Shown one piece after another: positions 8,912 through 17,410 of a DNA stretch of 64,000 nt. Made by a program: the position numbers and the translations under genes. The number at the start of each line of letters is the position of its first letter. The stretch's first letter is position 1. Source of the stretch: Bdellovibrionales bacterium (GTDB lineage: Bacteria > Bdellovibrionota > Bdellovibrionia > Bdellovibrionales > JAGQZY01); the NCBI GenBank assembly GCA_019750295.1, contig JAIEOS010000002.1, positions 62,001 through 126,000 on the forward strand. The letters run 5' to 3'. Under the pieces are notes generated by a model. The model searched no databases. It had not been told where the DNA came from and was given only the letters and a program-made list of their open reading frames with translations.

Positions 8912-9655
8912 TTAACGAAGCATTAAATGAATGTTTCCGAACTCCTCTGTTGAGACGAGGGGAGTGCCATGCTTTCGCAACCGATCTTGAGTTTGTGAGT
9001 GCGGGTGCCCGTAGCGTTTTTTCCGGGCGCTGACAAAAGCCTGGGGAAGTTGAGGGAGCGCATGAAGAAGTTCGAAGCCACTACTGGTCCGGCTTCCGTG
9101 ATGTCCCAGGATAAGATATTTCACTTTTGTTTTTGGGAGTCGAGCTGAGATTTTTTTCTCCAGCGCCTGGGGCGAGTCTCCAGTGGTCAGAAAAATTTCA
9201 TCTAATACATAAGCGCGACTCTGATTCTCCTCAAATATCTCCGGTGTGAAGAGAGGTAACAGTTCCCTTTTCGTATCTCGTTGGTCTCCCAAAAGGGAAC
9301 TGTTACCTTTTGGGCAAGGAGACAGTGTTTTAAGAAGCTTTGTTTTTTTGAGAGGTAGATTGGGAATATTTTCGGCGAGGCAGAGATGGTCGGTGGCGGT
9401 CTTTAGTTTTTTAGCGTAGCCCATATGATCCCAGTCGTAGTGGGTGAGGAACAATTCATTCCGTTTATTTTTGCAGAGTCTTTGCACTCCAGCGAACGGG
9501 AAGGCGCGGTCGCCTCCGGCATCAATATGCTGGCATGACTTACGGGAGACCCGCGTGATCATTTGTCCTTGGCCCACGTTCCAGATGACGATCCGTTCAA
9601 AAAAGTCAGGTGAAATCGAATGGGGAAGAAGAAGCGCCATCAGAAAAATTCTCAT
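8912..9655 (-). CDS. comEC: ComEC metallo-beta-lactamase domain as a separate protein
   Basis: This 247-residue protein is the metallo-beta-lactamase part of a ComEC/Rec2 DNA uptake protein. It shows the ComEC-type metal motif THYDWDHMG (about residues 72-80) and the later motif ILGHHGSRTSSG. In most bacteria this domain is fused to the C-terminus of the channel protein and is thought to act as a nuclease on the incoming strand. Here it is a separate gene starting inside the stop of the channel gene (ATGA, 9652-9655). The N-terminus is hydrophobic and may be a membrane anchor or signal peptide. Residues of roughly 114-134 are encoded by a palindromic insert (9255-9314) and look unlike the family. 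Whether the protein is active cannot be told. Confidence 0.85.
   Translation of the reverse strand: MRIFLMALLLPHSISPDFFERIVIWNVGQGQMITRVSRKSCQHIDAGGDRAFPFAGVQRLCKNKRNELFLTHYDWDHMGYAKKLKTATDHLCLAENIPNLPLKKTKLLKTLSPCPKGNSSLLGDQRDTKRELLPLFTPEIFEENQSRAYVLDEIFLTTGDSPQALEKKISARLPKTKVKYLILGHHGSRTSSGFELLHALPQLPQAFVSARKKRYGHPHSQTQDRLRKHGTPLVSTEEFGNIHLMLR
9255..9314. repeat. Nested palindromes inside the comEC MBL-domain gene
   Basis: A perfect 17-bp inverted repeat (9255-9271 with 9291-9307, arm GGTAACAGTTCCCTTTT) spans a 19-base loop. A second, overlapping 9-bp repeat (CCCAAAAGG 9288-9296 with CCTTTTGGG 9306-9314) uses part of the right arm. Both are inside an open coding frame and stay in frame. 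The shape resembles REP-type palindromes placed by RAYT transposases, or the in-gene palindromic elements of Rickettsia. That comparison is by appearance only. Confidence 0.8.
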
Positions 9656-10545
9656 GGCAATTTCCCCAGCTCGTTCAGCCGCTTCTCAGGAGTTTCTTTC
9701 CAGAGCGGGAGTAGTTGTAATAGAATATGAAGTGCAGCGATGTAGGTCCACATCGCGGTGATCGTAGGAGGGGAGATGGAGGCCGAGTTCGACAGCCGGG
9801 GCCCCAGATCAAGTAAAAACAAGAAGCACTGCCACAGAGGCTCGGTGATACTGTTCAACCCCGGAATTAAAAACGTCAGCACCGATGCGGGGAAGAGACC
9901 GAGAGAGAAGAGAGGTGAGATCAAAAAATTGGAGAGGATCGACCATGGAGACGTATTTCTTAGAAGCGGCCACATAAAGCAAAAGATGAGACAATGCTGG
10001 ACGAACAGTCGGCGCGTAAAACAAAGAGTGAGCGATGCTGTCCAACTCAGCACAAATGAAAATGAAAAGAACCAATCTGGAAACAACAACAAACAGGCGA
10101 TTCCCGTATAAAACACCACTTGCTCCTGAGTCCAAAAAAGATTCCTTCGTGCGCTAAGTTCCGAGAGCGTGAGCTGCAGAAATGATCGCGATATGGGAGG
10201 GCTTAAAAGGCACATACAGGCGTAGGTGAGAAGCCCAATCCAATGCCACCTCCGAGACTTTAAATTCAACCTCGCAAGGATTCCTGCGATAAAGATTAAA
10301 TGAGAGCCGGATACGATCAATAAATGGTAGAGGCCGGTATCGAGGAAGATTTGCACGGTCCTATCCGTGCGGGGAAGAGAATGCCCGCAAATCAAACCAT
10401 TATAGAACGACGGTAACTGATTTTGCGTGATCCGATCTAAACAAAATTGGTGAAGTGGATGTAGGAATTTTAACAATTCTGTTAAAGAGAATTCTAAAGT
10501 CCAACAAATGCGTAAAGTGACGAGGGCAAAACAAACGAGGAACAT
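9652..10545 (-). CDS. comEC: ComEC/Rec2 competence channel domain protein, short form
   Basis: ComEC forms the inner membrane channel through which single-stranded DNA enters during natural transformation. This 297-residue protein carries the Competence domain: GLICGHSLP, then FLDTGLYHLLIVSGSHLIFIAG (about residues 68-90, given for its family TGL.HLL..SG pattern), followed by about seven hydrophobic segments. The usual N-terminal OB-like domain (DUF4131) is absent or very short, and the metallo-beta-lactamase domain is in the next gene, which overlaps by four bases. Together the two proteins have about 544 residues, against 700-800 for a typical ComEC. The split may be a real two-subunit form or an old frame break. 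Confidence 0.85.
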   Translation of the reverse strand: MFLVCFALVTLRICWTLEFSLTELLKFLHPLHQFCLDRITQNQLPSFYNGLICGHSLPRTDRTVQIFLDTGLYHLLIVSGSHLIFIAGILARLNLKSRRWHWIGLLTYACMCLLSPPISRSFLQLTLSELSARRNLFWTQEQVVFYTGIACLLLFPDWFFSFSFVLSWTASLTLCFTRRLFVQHCLIFCFMWPLLRNTSPWSILSNFLISPLFSLGLFPASVLTFLIPGLNSITEPLWQCFLFLLDLGPRLSNSASISPPTITAMWTYIAALHILLQLLPLWKETPEKRLNELGKLP

Positions 10546-10918
10546 GCCATCAATGCAATATAAATTTGCCGCTCAAATCCAAATTGAGCACAGCATTAAT
10601 AGGCTTGTCCGAAGCTCGATTTAAGAACTTAAAAAAGCCACCCTACTTTGAGGGCTCAATTGAAAATATATTTGTAATTTCAATATTTTACATATGAATA
10701 AGAACTAGGCAAATCGCTTAAACACAGTTGTATCAAGGCTTTAATCTGATTCAAAAGCTGAAATTCCACATTAGATGTGGATAAGTCTAGTTCACGAAAA
10801 AAATTGAATGGTTTTAATGCAATAAGCTCGGTCTTGGTTGGGGTTTTTGCCATTTTTAATGGCATAGGACGCACTTTACCCTAGAATGGAATTTGCTCTT
10901 AATCAAAGCACGTGAAAA
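10546..10918. other. Gene-poor gap between comEC and the LysM gene
   Basis: This 373-bp, AT-rich gap separates two divergent genes and probably holds both promoters. It contains a 7-bp inverted repeat TGCCATT/AATGGCA with a 3-base loop at 10848-10864, a possible operator. A 64-codon minus-strand frame (10874-10680, GTG start) is open here but has no ribosome site and no recognisable features, so I do not call it a gene. Confidence 0.5.
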
Positions 10919-12148
10919 ATGAAAACTATGAAACACATTTTCTATTGCAATCCCGTTTTTGAGATCCTATTGTTGATGTCTTTTTTCGGTTCTTTGGCAG
11001 TTCACGCTGAAGTGGATGAACAAAGAAACAAATCTTTAGAAGATCGTCTCCACAAAATTTATGAATCCAGTTATTCGCGACCGGTCGCCGATGGTGAGTG
11101 GTTTAAAATGATGGAGGGTGTGGAGCAGCAAACCCACATCGTAAAACCTAAAGATACTTTGTGGTCGATCAGTAAAATTTATTTTGGTGATGGATTTTTT
11201 TGGTCCAAGCTGTGGTCAGTGAATAGTCGCATCACCAATCCTCATCTTATTTTTGTTGGCGACCAAATTCATTTTACCGTTGGAGGACCCAGTCGTCCTC
11301 CCACGATCAACATAAAAAAAGGCGAAGGGCTCACCTCTGTTGAAGAAGATGGCGGCGAAGGTGAAGACGAGGACGGTCTCGAAGAAGTGGCCGAAGAGAG
11401 TTCCATCGAAGTCACTCCGGCCCAACGGAAAAGTCAGCCCATTCCTCAAATATTTGCCAATAGTGTCGACCTGCGCGAGGTCAAACCTCCTAAAAGAGAA
11501 GTGACAGTGGTTCCGCGCCCGGTGCGTGAAATCAATACGGTGATCACATTAACTTCCGATATTCTATCTGAACCGCCAAAAGTTTTCGGAACTATAGTTT
11601 CGGTGGGAGTGGCCCGAAAGATTTCGGGGCAGTATGGTAAAGTGATTATTAAAGCGACTGACTCAATGAGCGTCGGAGATTCTTTTTCTATCATAGCTCA
11701 CCAAGACTCAAGGGTGGATCATGGGTACGAAGTGAAATTACTCGGAACCGCTCGGATCACCGGACAAACCGAGGATGGAAAGTATTACGAAGCTCTGGTG
11801 ACGAGCCAATTTGGCGAAATTCAAAAAGCATCATTGATCTCAGGTTACCAGGTTCAAACCGTAAAGATTGATGGGGGCGGAAGTGTGGGTAACACCGCTT
11901 TCACTGTACTTTCCGCGAACGAAAGAATTCTGTGGGGCCGAGAAGATATCGTTCTTTTAAAGGCGACCAGTGGGAGCTTTAATGTGGGAGAGCTGTTAAG
12001 AGTTAAGAACTATTTAGATCCCGATTTTAAGGCTTTTCAATCTTCAGGTTTATTGAAAGTCGCAACGGTGTCCGGGTCCTATGCCGCCGCGGTTGTAGTT
12101 TATGCCTCCGCCGAAATCACATCCGAAGATACGATCTCCGGAATGTAA
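10919..12148 (+). CDS. Secreted LysM-domain protein
   Basis: The 409-residue protein has a signal peptide (hydrophobic run ending SLAVHAEVDE, cleavage after about residue 31) and a LysM domain at about 73-121 (THIVKPKDTLWSISKIYFG...NPHLIFVGDQIHF), which binds peptidoglycan glycan chains. A strongly acidic linker follows (about 140-165). The rest, about 230 residues, is beta-rich with repeated segments such as GTIVSVGVARKISGQYGKVI and GTARITGQTEDGKYYEALVT, but carries no peptidase motif I know. It probably sits in the periplasm attached to the wall. It precedes dprA by 56 bases on the same strand; a functional link is not evident. Confidence 0.85.
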   Translation: MKTMKHIFYCNPVFEILLLMSFFGSLAVHAEVDEQRNKSLEDRLHKIYESSYSRPVADGEWFKMMEGVEQQTHIVKPKDTLWSISKIYFGDGFFWSKLWSVNSRITNPHLIFVGDQIHFTVGGPSRPPTINIKKGEGLTSVEEDGGEGEDEDGLEEVAEESSIEVTPAQRKSQPIPQIFANSVDLREVKPPKREVTVVPRPVREINTVITLTSDILSEPPKVFGTIVSVGVARKISGQYGKVIIKATDSMSVGDSFSIIAHQDSRVDHGYEVKLLGTARITGQTEDGKYYEALVTSQFGEIQKASLISGYQVQTVKIDGGGSVGNTAFTVLSANERILWGREDIVLLKATSGSFNVGELLRVKNYLDPDFKAFQSSGLLKVATVSGSYAAAVVVYASAEITSEDTISGM

Positions 12149-12204
12149 GCCCGTCAAATCTTTGTGGGGTGTCTCGTTTATACGTTTTGAGGGAATGAAT
12201 CGCT

Positions 12205-13050
12205 TTGCAATACCCCTCGGGCATGACGCCCGAAAAACTCTCCTGTCTTTGTCAGTGGTTAAAACTCGATCACCAACGCTTTTTAGAACTCCTTGGTCAC
12301 AGTGAGCCTGAGATTTGGCGCTCTTTGAGGGAGCACGGAGAACTTCTTGAGGACGTGGATCTCCGTGAACAACAAAAACAATTGTCTCTCATCTTCCAGG
12401 AGGCCAGCCAGTTTCAAATTCTTTATCCTGGCCATGGTGACTATCCCGAGGGCTTAATGCACATCGCAACTCCGCCGGTGTTCCTTAACGCCACAGGGAG
12501 TCTCGCGGGGTTAAAATATTCGAAAAAATTAGCCGTAGTCGGTGCGCGCGACGCTGAGTTTCGCCATTTAGAATGGATGGATGAGCACTTAGGTTTTTTC
12601 TGTGAAAAGGTCGAAGGATGTCTGATTTCCGGCGGAGCCCGCGGAGTCGATCAAAAATCCACCCATATCGCCGAAAAATACAATTATCCTCATATCATCT
12701 TTATGCCGTCAGGGTTGGGTGTTCCCTATCCTAAGGAAATGGCGAGCTATCGAAATCATAAGACAGTAGGAATGCTCAGTGAGTATTTCCCCTACCAAGA
12801 TATGCATCGATCCCATTTTGTTCAAAGAAATCGACTCATCTCCGGAGTGAGTCGGGGAGTTTTGATTGTTCAGGCCTCTTTAAAAAGCGGAACAATGATC
12901 ACAGCCCAGTACGCCATCGAGCAGAACAAAGAGGTGGCGACGATTCCTGATTTTCCGGGGAATATGCGTTCGTCGGGGAATCTCGCGCTCTTGCGCGAAG
13001 GAGCCCATTTAATTTTAAACGGCGAAGATCTGGTGCGTTTGATCCACTAG
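12205..13050 (+). CDS. dprA: DNA processing protein DprA
   Basis: DprA protects incoming single-stranded DNA and loads RecA in natural transformation. The 281-residue protein has the DprA Rossmann fold: AVVGARDAE, LISGGARGVDQKSTHIA, MPSGLGVPYP, FVQRNRLISGVSRGVLIVQA and SGTMITAQYAIEQNKEVATI, ending with NLALLREGAHLIL. The common C-terminal winged helix is missing. The frame opens at a TTG at 12205; GAGGG lies 11 bases upstream, and the first ATG (12223) has no better site, so the start is uncertain by a few residues. Together with the split comEC it suggests a DNA uptake pathway. Confidence 0.92.
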   Translation: MQYPSGMTPEKLSCLCQWLKLDHQRFLELLGHSEPEIWRSLREHGELLEDVDLREQQKQLSLIFQEASQFQILYPGHGDYPEGLMHIATPPVFLNATGSLAGLKYSKKLAVVGARDAEFRHLEWMDEHLGFFCEKVEGCLISGGARGVDQKSTHIAEKYNYPHIIFMPSGLGVPYPKEMASYRNHKTVGMLSEYFPYQDMHRSHFVQRNRLISGVSRGVLIVQASLKSGTMITAQYAIEQNKEVATIPDFPGNMRSSGNLALLREGAHLILNGEDLVRLIH

Positions 13051-13057
13051 CGAATGT

Positions 13058-14158
13058 TTAGGCGGACTGGGGTCTATTCCAAAAATACACGGTAAATAGG
13101 GTGAAGACCAAATTGGGAATCCAAAGCGCGATGTAGGCCGGTGCGATTCCTTTCACCGAAAGATTAGTTCCGATAACGTACATCACCCAGTAGGCCACAA
13201 TACAAATTACACTGACCACGAAGCCGCTGGAGGCGGCCGATCGGCGATTCGTTTGGGATCCTAAGCAGGCTCCAAGAACTCCAAAGATCAAGCAAGAGAT
13301 GGCAATCGCCCAACGGCGGTGAAATTCTGAGCTCAGTTTGCGTTGGAATTCCTCATTGAGCCCCGGCTCGCGCAGCTTTCTTCGGACTTGTTGCATGGTG
13401 AAAGTGTCGGCGTCGGCGGAGTCATCGTTGCGATTCACAGGTGAGTTGATATTCAATGCGTAGGTACTAAAGTTCACCTTTGTACTGCCCTCTTTGCTCA
13501 TCTGAAAGATATCGCCGCTTCTGAGTGTAAGGCTGGCGCTTTGGGTAAGAATATCATTATTGGCCGCCACGACTCCTTCTTTAGCGACAATGGCCACGGG
13601 AGCTTTTGGGTTGCGGCTGTCAAAAATAAACATATCTTTAAGCGTATTGGTTTTTTTATCGATTTCATTCGTGTAAACCACGAGATCAAAAAAGTTTTCG
13701 GAAAAAGTTCCCGGGCTGACCCCACTGATGATCTTCTGATTGCCGATGGCACTGAGTAAACTGTCAAAGTTCGATCGAGCAATAGGACCGAGATTAAATA
13801 GTGTTTGGCCCGAAACGATGCAGATGATGATCGAAAAAAACAAAGAGGGGAGAGTGAGGTAGCGAGGAGTATACCCTAAAGCCCGAAAAGCCACCATTTC
13901 CGAATCCGCGCTCAAGCGCGAGTAGGTGAGGAGAACTGCAAATAACAAACTCATAGGAAGAATGATCGGTAAAAAACTAAAGGAGAGGTTGATGATCAGT
14001 TGAGAGATATGTTTGAGGCTCACATCGTAAACCAGAATGAATTCGGTGAGCTTTAAGAATTGGAACATCAAAAGAATAAAAATAAAGATCATAATCCCGA
14101 TCATAAAGGTCGGAAGGATCTGGCCTAAAATATAAAGAAAAACGGTGGGTTTACGCAT
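13058..14158 (-). CDS. lptF: LptF/LptG family permease of the LPS export system
   Basis: LptF and LptG form the inner membrane part of the LptB2FG transporter, which lifts LPS out of the membrane. This 366-residue protein has the family layout: three N-terminal membrane segments (first 100 residues, including LTEFILVYDVSLKHISQLI and SRLSADSEMVAFRALGYTP), a periplasmic beta-jellyroll region (about 130-265) and three C-terminal segments (about 280-360, starting EFHRRWAIAISCLIFGVLG). The EMVAFRALG coupling helix is a hallmark. Its tail faces dprA with a 7-base gap. LptF rather than LptG is my best guess; the partner and lptB are not in the window. Confidence 0.88.
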   Translation of the reverse strand: MRKPTVFLYILGQILPTFMIGIMIFIFILLMFQFLKLTEFILVYDVSLKHISQLIINLSFSFLPIILPMSLLFAVLLTYSRLSADSEMVAFRALGYTPRYLTLPSLFFSIIICIVSGQTLFNLGPIARSNFDSLLSAIGNQKIISGVSPGTFSENFFDLVVYTNEIDKKTNTLKDMFIFDSRNPKAPVAIVAKEGVVAANNDILTQSASLTLRSGDIFQMSKEGSTKVNFSTYALNINSPVNRNDDSADADTFTMQQVRRKLREPGLNEEFQRKLSSEFHRRWAIAISCLIFGVLGACLGSQTNRRSAASSGFVVSVICIVAYWVMYVIGTNLSVKGIAPAYIALWIPNLVFTLFTVYFWNRPQSA

Positions 14159-14253
14159 CTTTGGTCCAAATTCAACCTAACATCGGAACTGTTCTGCGTC
14201 AAATTTGCCAAAGTCTTTTGCTTTCAAACCAGAACTTATCGAGAATAGGACTT

Positions 14254-14859
14254 GTGAAGACTATCTTACTCGTTCTCGACAATTCCATAGAGTTTGAGTT
14301 TGCTAAAACCATACTCACCAAGACGGGCTTTAATGTTCTGTCTCGCCAATACGGGGCCGACATTACAGCGAAGCTCCATAATAATTTTCCTGACGTCGTT
14401 GTTCTTTCCCACTTTGGTAACAATCAAAAGTTGGAGGATTTGGTGAAACTCAAAACGACCCGGGGGGTGCCGAAGTTTATGTGGGTGGGTGCGCCAGAGC
14501 GTTATAAAAAGCTCGAAGATGCCACCAAAACCATCATTGATCGGGTGATGGAGAGTCCTATTCAGCCCGAAAAAATGCTGGAGGGGATCTGCGAACTGAC
14601 AGGATTGTCCTCAGAGGAAATCATAAAGAACTATCGCTCCCTGTACAAATCGTCGGAGGCCAAAGGCAAAGCGCCGATGGCAGCGACGAGTGATCGTGAA
14701 GCACGCTATAAATCCATTTTGGAAAACGTCGAGGCCAAAGATATGGTTTTTTCGTCCAAAGAGCTTAAAAAAAGAAGCGATCTCGATGCGGGCGATAAGA
14801 ATACGACAAATTTGCTCGATCAAAAAAAAGAATTTCTACGAACGCTTTTTAAAAAATAA
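14254..14859 (+). CDS. Degenerate receiver-domain protein
   Basis: From the GTG at 14254 (AGGA at 14247-14250) this reads 201 residues starting VKTILLVLDNSIEFEFAKTI, a CheY-like fold in the first 115 residues. The key positions differ from active receivers: the acidic pair is replaced by LDN and the phosphoryl-accepting aspartate position reads VVVLSHFGNN. It is therefore probably a pseudo-receiver that cannot be phosphorylated. A charged C-terminal region (about 125-201) has no known domain. A further upstream TTG (14161) is in frame but adds an unlikely leader. The 3' end overlaps, tail to tail by 24 bases, the gene for a receiver-DnaJ protein, which may be functionally related. Confidence 0.75.
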   Translation: MKTILLVLDNSIEFEFAKTILTKTGFNVLSRQYGADITAKLHNNFPDVVVLSHFGNNQKLEDLVKLKTTRGVPKFMWVGAPERYKKLEDATKTIIDRVMESPIQPEKMLEGICELTGLSSEEIIKNYRSLYKSSEAKGKAPMAATSDREARYKSILENVEAKDMVFSSKELKKRSDLDAGDKNTTNLLDQKKEFLRTLFKK

Positions 14860-16725
14860 TCCTACGACATCTTTAATATCGGCTTTGAGAAAGCTTTTCG
14901 AAGCCTTCTTGTCATCGATATTCAGTGCGCCGAGATCCCGTCGTGCCGGTAAAAAATTGTTGTCTTTGGTCAGACAGTTTTTAAAAGCGATGGCCGCCTT
15001 ATCGGTTTCGAAATTGGCGGTATGGATCAGACCACGCACATAGTAATACAGGGCTGATTCTTTTTCATCGTTACTGATGGTTTGCAAAATTCGATTCAAT
15101 GTCATGGTGGGTTGTTTACGATTCTTTGCAAGAAGCCAGATCTGGACCATTTTAAATTTGTTGGATTGCGAGTCGAGGCCTTCCACCTCGTTCAGTTGAG
15201 TTTCAGCTGTGATGTAGTCGCTCTTCATTAGGCTCACAATCACCTGATCGAGCAGAGAATCCGCTTTAGACACGTTGGCAAGTTTTTGTTGCGCAAGGAC
15301 CACCGAGTAGGCCTCTCGGTCGTCGAGAGACTTTAGACCGCGGTAAGCTTCTTGAATCAATTCGTAGATCACTTGAGAGTTCTGTCGAATTTCGTCAGGC
15401 TCATTTTGCAATTTATCGGGGTGAAAGTTTTGAGACAAATTGAGGAAGGCTTTTTTCACGTCCGAATCATTGGCATTTTCTGGCAAACCGAGGCGTGCGA
15501 AATAGTTTTGGCGCGCCATTGAGGCTTGGAGAGATTTTAGTTTTTCGGTATGAGCTTTCGTATTCTGTTTGGTCTTAAGATTAATCGCAAATTCGCGATT
15601 GATAAACAAGATATGCATTATTCTTAAGAGCAGCTCCTCGGAGCACAGGTTGTTCATCAAGATTTCTTGGAAGGTCTTTCCCTCGAGAAAACAATTTATG
15701 ACCGCCTTATGGGCGGCGATAATGGGCAGTTGAAACGTTTTGTTTTGCTGCGTATTTAATTTTCGAAAAGCGTAGAACATAAAATCTTTGTAGTACTCTT
15801 TAATGGGTCGGATGTCAGAAGTGGTCGACCATTTGTAGAGGAACTCATCAGTTTCGTGGGCAGATAGGGAAAAGTGACCTTCCATTGGACTGTTCGAAAG
15901 ATCTAAAGTGACTTTGGCGGAATCCATGAGAGTGTTGAGTTTGCGAATCGCCACAGACTGCTTGACGTGTTTAAAAATATGAGGGCTTATGTAGTTATTC
16001 TTTATGAGGTAACTCTCGGTAAAATCCCTGTCAGGAATTTCGGAAAGATCTTCATCGGCAATAGCTTTCTCGTGGATCAAGTTGGCGCGCACTTGCGCGG
16101 GCGAAATTTCCGAATCTTGGAGACTCAATTGCCCCTCATTAAATCCTAAGTTAAATTCACCGTCGGTGGATTTAATATTGAGGACGCCTTTATATTTGTA
16201 AAAAATCAAAAGGTTCATCACCATACTGAGCTCGATGCCGGCGATGTCTTTTTGCTCCATGAGCGTTTTGATGATCGAGTTCTGAGTTAGATTCTCTAAG
16301 CTAATAAACGATTTGACGGTCGTTGCGGCCTCTTGTTGCGACTCGATTTTCTTGGATGCAAATTCCCCATTGATCTCTTGAATAAAAGTAGAGATTTCAA
16401 AAGGTTTAATAAAGAAGGATTTAGCCTGAGTTTTTTTAATCGCGTTGATCGAGAAATTGCGATCTTTGTAAACTCCACTCATTAGATAAATAGCGATGGG
16501 CATTGGGGTCGCATCTTTGATCTTAACGGCCAAATCCACCCCGTTCATTTGAGGCAAGAGACAATCTATAAGAGCAGCATCAAAATTGTGAAGTTTGATC
16601 AAAGAAAGTGCAGCTTGCGGCTTGTCCGCCCAGTGACACTCGTAGCCCTCTTGGGCAAATAATTTGACCAAAGACTCTGCAAATTTTTTGTCGTCCTCAA
16701 CAAGGAGGATTTTAACTTTAGAAGC
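14836..16725 (-). CDS. Receiver-PATAN-DnaJ-TPR signalling protein
   Basis: This 629-residue protein joins domains rarely seen together. Residues 1-120 are a CheY-like receiver (KVKILLVEDDKKFAESLVKL) with an intact acceptor site in ALIDCLLPQMNG. Residues of about 150-340 resemble PATAN/DUF4388 (GVLNIKSTDGEFNLGFNEGQ). Residues of about 405-470 are a J-domain with its HPD motif at 435-437. The remainder has TPR-like helices. It may link a phosphorylation signal to a DnaK-type chaperone or to motility, as PATAN proteins do in other phyla; this is inference. I choose the ATG at 16725 (MASKVKILL) over a TTG at 16758. No DnaK or kinase gene is adjacent. Confidence 0.85.
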   Translation of the reverse strand, partial: ASKVKILLVEDDKKFAESLVKLFAQEGYECHWADKPQAALSLIKLHNFDAALIDCLLPQMNGVDLAVKIKDATPMPIAIYLMSGVYKDRNFSINAIKKTQAKSFFIKPFEISTFIQEINGEFASKKIESQQEAATTVKSFISLENLTQNSIIKTLMEQKDIAGIELSMVMNLLIFYKYKGVLNIKSTDGEFNLGFNEGQLSLQDSEISPAQVRANLIHEKAIADEDLSEIPDRDFTESYLIKNNYISPHIFKHVKQSVAIRKLNTLMDSAKVTLDLSNSPMEGHFSLSAHETDEFLYKWSTTSDIRPIKEYYKDFMFYAFRKLNTQQNKTFQLPIIAAHKAVINCFLEGKTFQEILMNNLCSEELLLRIMHILFINREFAINLKTKQNTKAHTEKLKSLQASMARQNYFARLGLPENANDSDVKKAFLNLSQNFHPDKLQNEPDEIRQNSQVIYELIQEAYRGLKSLDDREAYSVVLAQQKLANVSKADSLLDQVIVSLMKSDYITAETQLNEVEGLDSQSNKFKMVQIWLLAKNRKQPTMTLNRILQTISNDEKESALYYYVRGLIHTANFETDKAAIAFKNCLTKDNNFLPARRDLGALNIDDKKASKSFLKADIKDVVGLFFKKRS

Positions 16726-16865
16726 CATCGACTCTATATCGGCGAAAGGACAAAACAATTTGAGATGATTCGATGGGATTTAGAGGCCAGTTTCCTCAAT
16801 TTGGCCGAAATGATGAACGACTTAGGTCTGGGACATTGACAAGAGCGTTTATAGCATCAAATTTA

Positions 16866-16894
16866 TTGTCAACCCGCCCTGACTTGGCTTAAAT
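16866..16894 (+). promoter_or_regulatory. Possible sigma-70 promoter of trxA
   Basis: TTGTCA (16866-16871) and TTAAAT (16889-16894) are spaced by 17 bases, about 28 bases ahead of the thioredoxin start and upstream of its ribosome site GAGGAGG (16910-16916). The -10 box is a weak match. Confidence 0.4.
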
Positions 16895-16921
16895 AGGGTC
16901 TTAATTTTTGAGGAGGATTCC

Positions 16922-17245
16922 ATGGCTAATATTTCCAGTTCAACAGATACCAACTTTAAAACAGATGTTTTAGGGTCTAGCGTCCCGGTCCTCGTCGACT
17001 TTTGGGCAGAATGGTGTGCTCCTTGCCGTGCATTAGCTCCTAAACTCGAAGAAGTTGCTAAAGAGTACGAAGGCAAAATCAAGATCATGAAGGTCGATAT
17101 CGACGCCAACCAGGAAACTCCTGCGCAATTCGGCGTCCGCGGCGTCCCCACCTTGATCCTCTTCAAAGACGGTCAAGCTGTAGACCAAATCGTCGGCAAC
17201 CATCCTAAAGAAAACATCACGGGAATGATCAACAAGCACGTGTAG
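16922..17245 (+). CDS. trxA: Thioredoxin
   Basis: Thioredoxin is the general cytoplasmic disulfide reductase; it is recycled by thioredoxin reductase. The 107-residue protein has the standard fold and active site WCAPC with cysteines at 32 and 35 (alanine instead of the more usual glycine in the second position, which is common). The cis-proline region RGVPTLILFKDG is intact. The start has a strong ribosome site (GAGGAGG). Eleven bases after its stop begins the first of two long hairpin elements, which may end or stabilise the transcript. Confidence 0.97.
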   Translation: MANISSSTDTNFKTDVLGSSVPVLVDFWAEWCAPCRALAPKLEEVAKEYEGKIKIMKVDIDANQETPAQFGVRGVPTLILFKDGQAVDQIVGNHPKENITGMINKHV

Positions 17246-17256
17246 TGTTTCTGTGG

Positions 17257-17410
17257 CTTCTGCTGATGAGATTTTTTTGAGTTTGATTCGGAAAACTCAT
17301 TCTCACGGCGGAAGTCTCCATCCTTGGATCGTTTCGCGCCCCTCCATGGGCGCGACCGCCTAAAGAATGAGTTTTCCGAATCAAACTCAAAAAAATCTCA
17401 TCAGCAGAAG
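17257..17410 (-). repeat. Hairpin-cap element, copy A
   Basis: Perfect 47-bp inverted repeats (17257-17303 and 17364-17410) enclose the conserved 54-bp core at 17307-17360, here in minus orientation. Read on the minus strand, the core begins GGCGG, contains the 8-bp stem-loop TCGCGCCC/GGGCGCGA, and ends CCGCC, so its ends pair. The arms have no similarity to those of copies B and C. The element starts 11 bases after the trxA stop. Each strand reads T-rich in its 5' arm, so it is not a standard intrinsic terminator, whose T tract follows the stem. Confidence 0.92.

Noticed and set aside
10680-10874. A 64-codon minus-strand frame with GTG start in the comEC-LysM gap
   Set aside because: No ribosome site, no recognisable family and a position inside a likely promoter region; probably chance.
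17307-17360. Hairpin core as an integron attC site or retron RNA
   Set aside because: No integron consensus (GTTRRRY type ends), integrase or reverse transcriptase is present, and the arms are not conserved.
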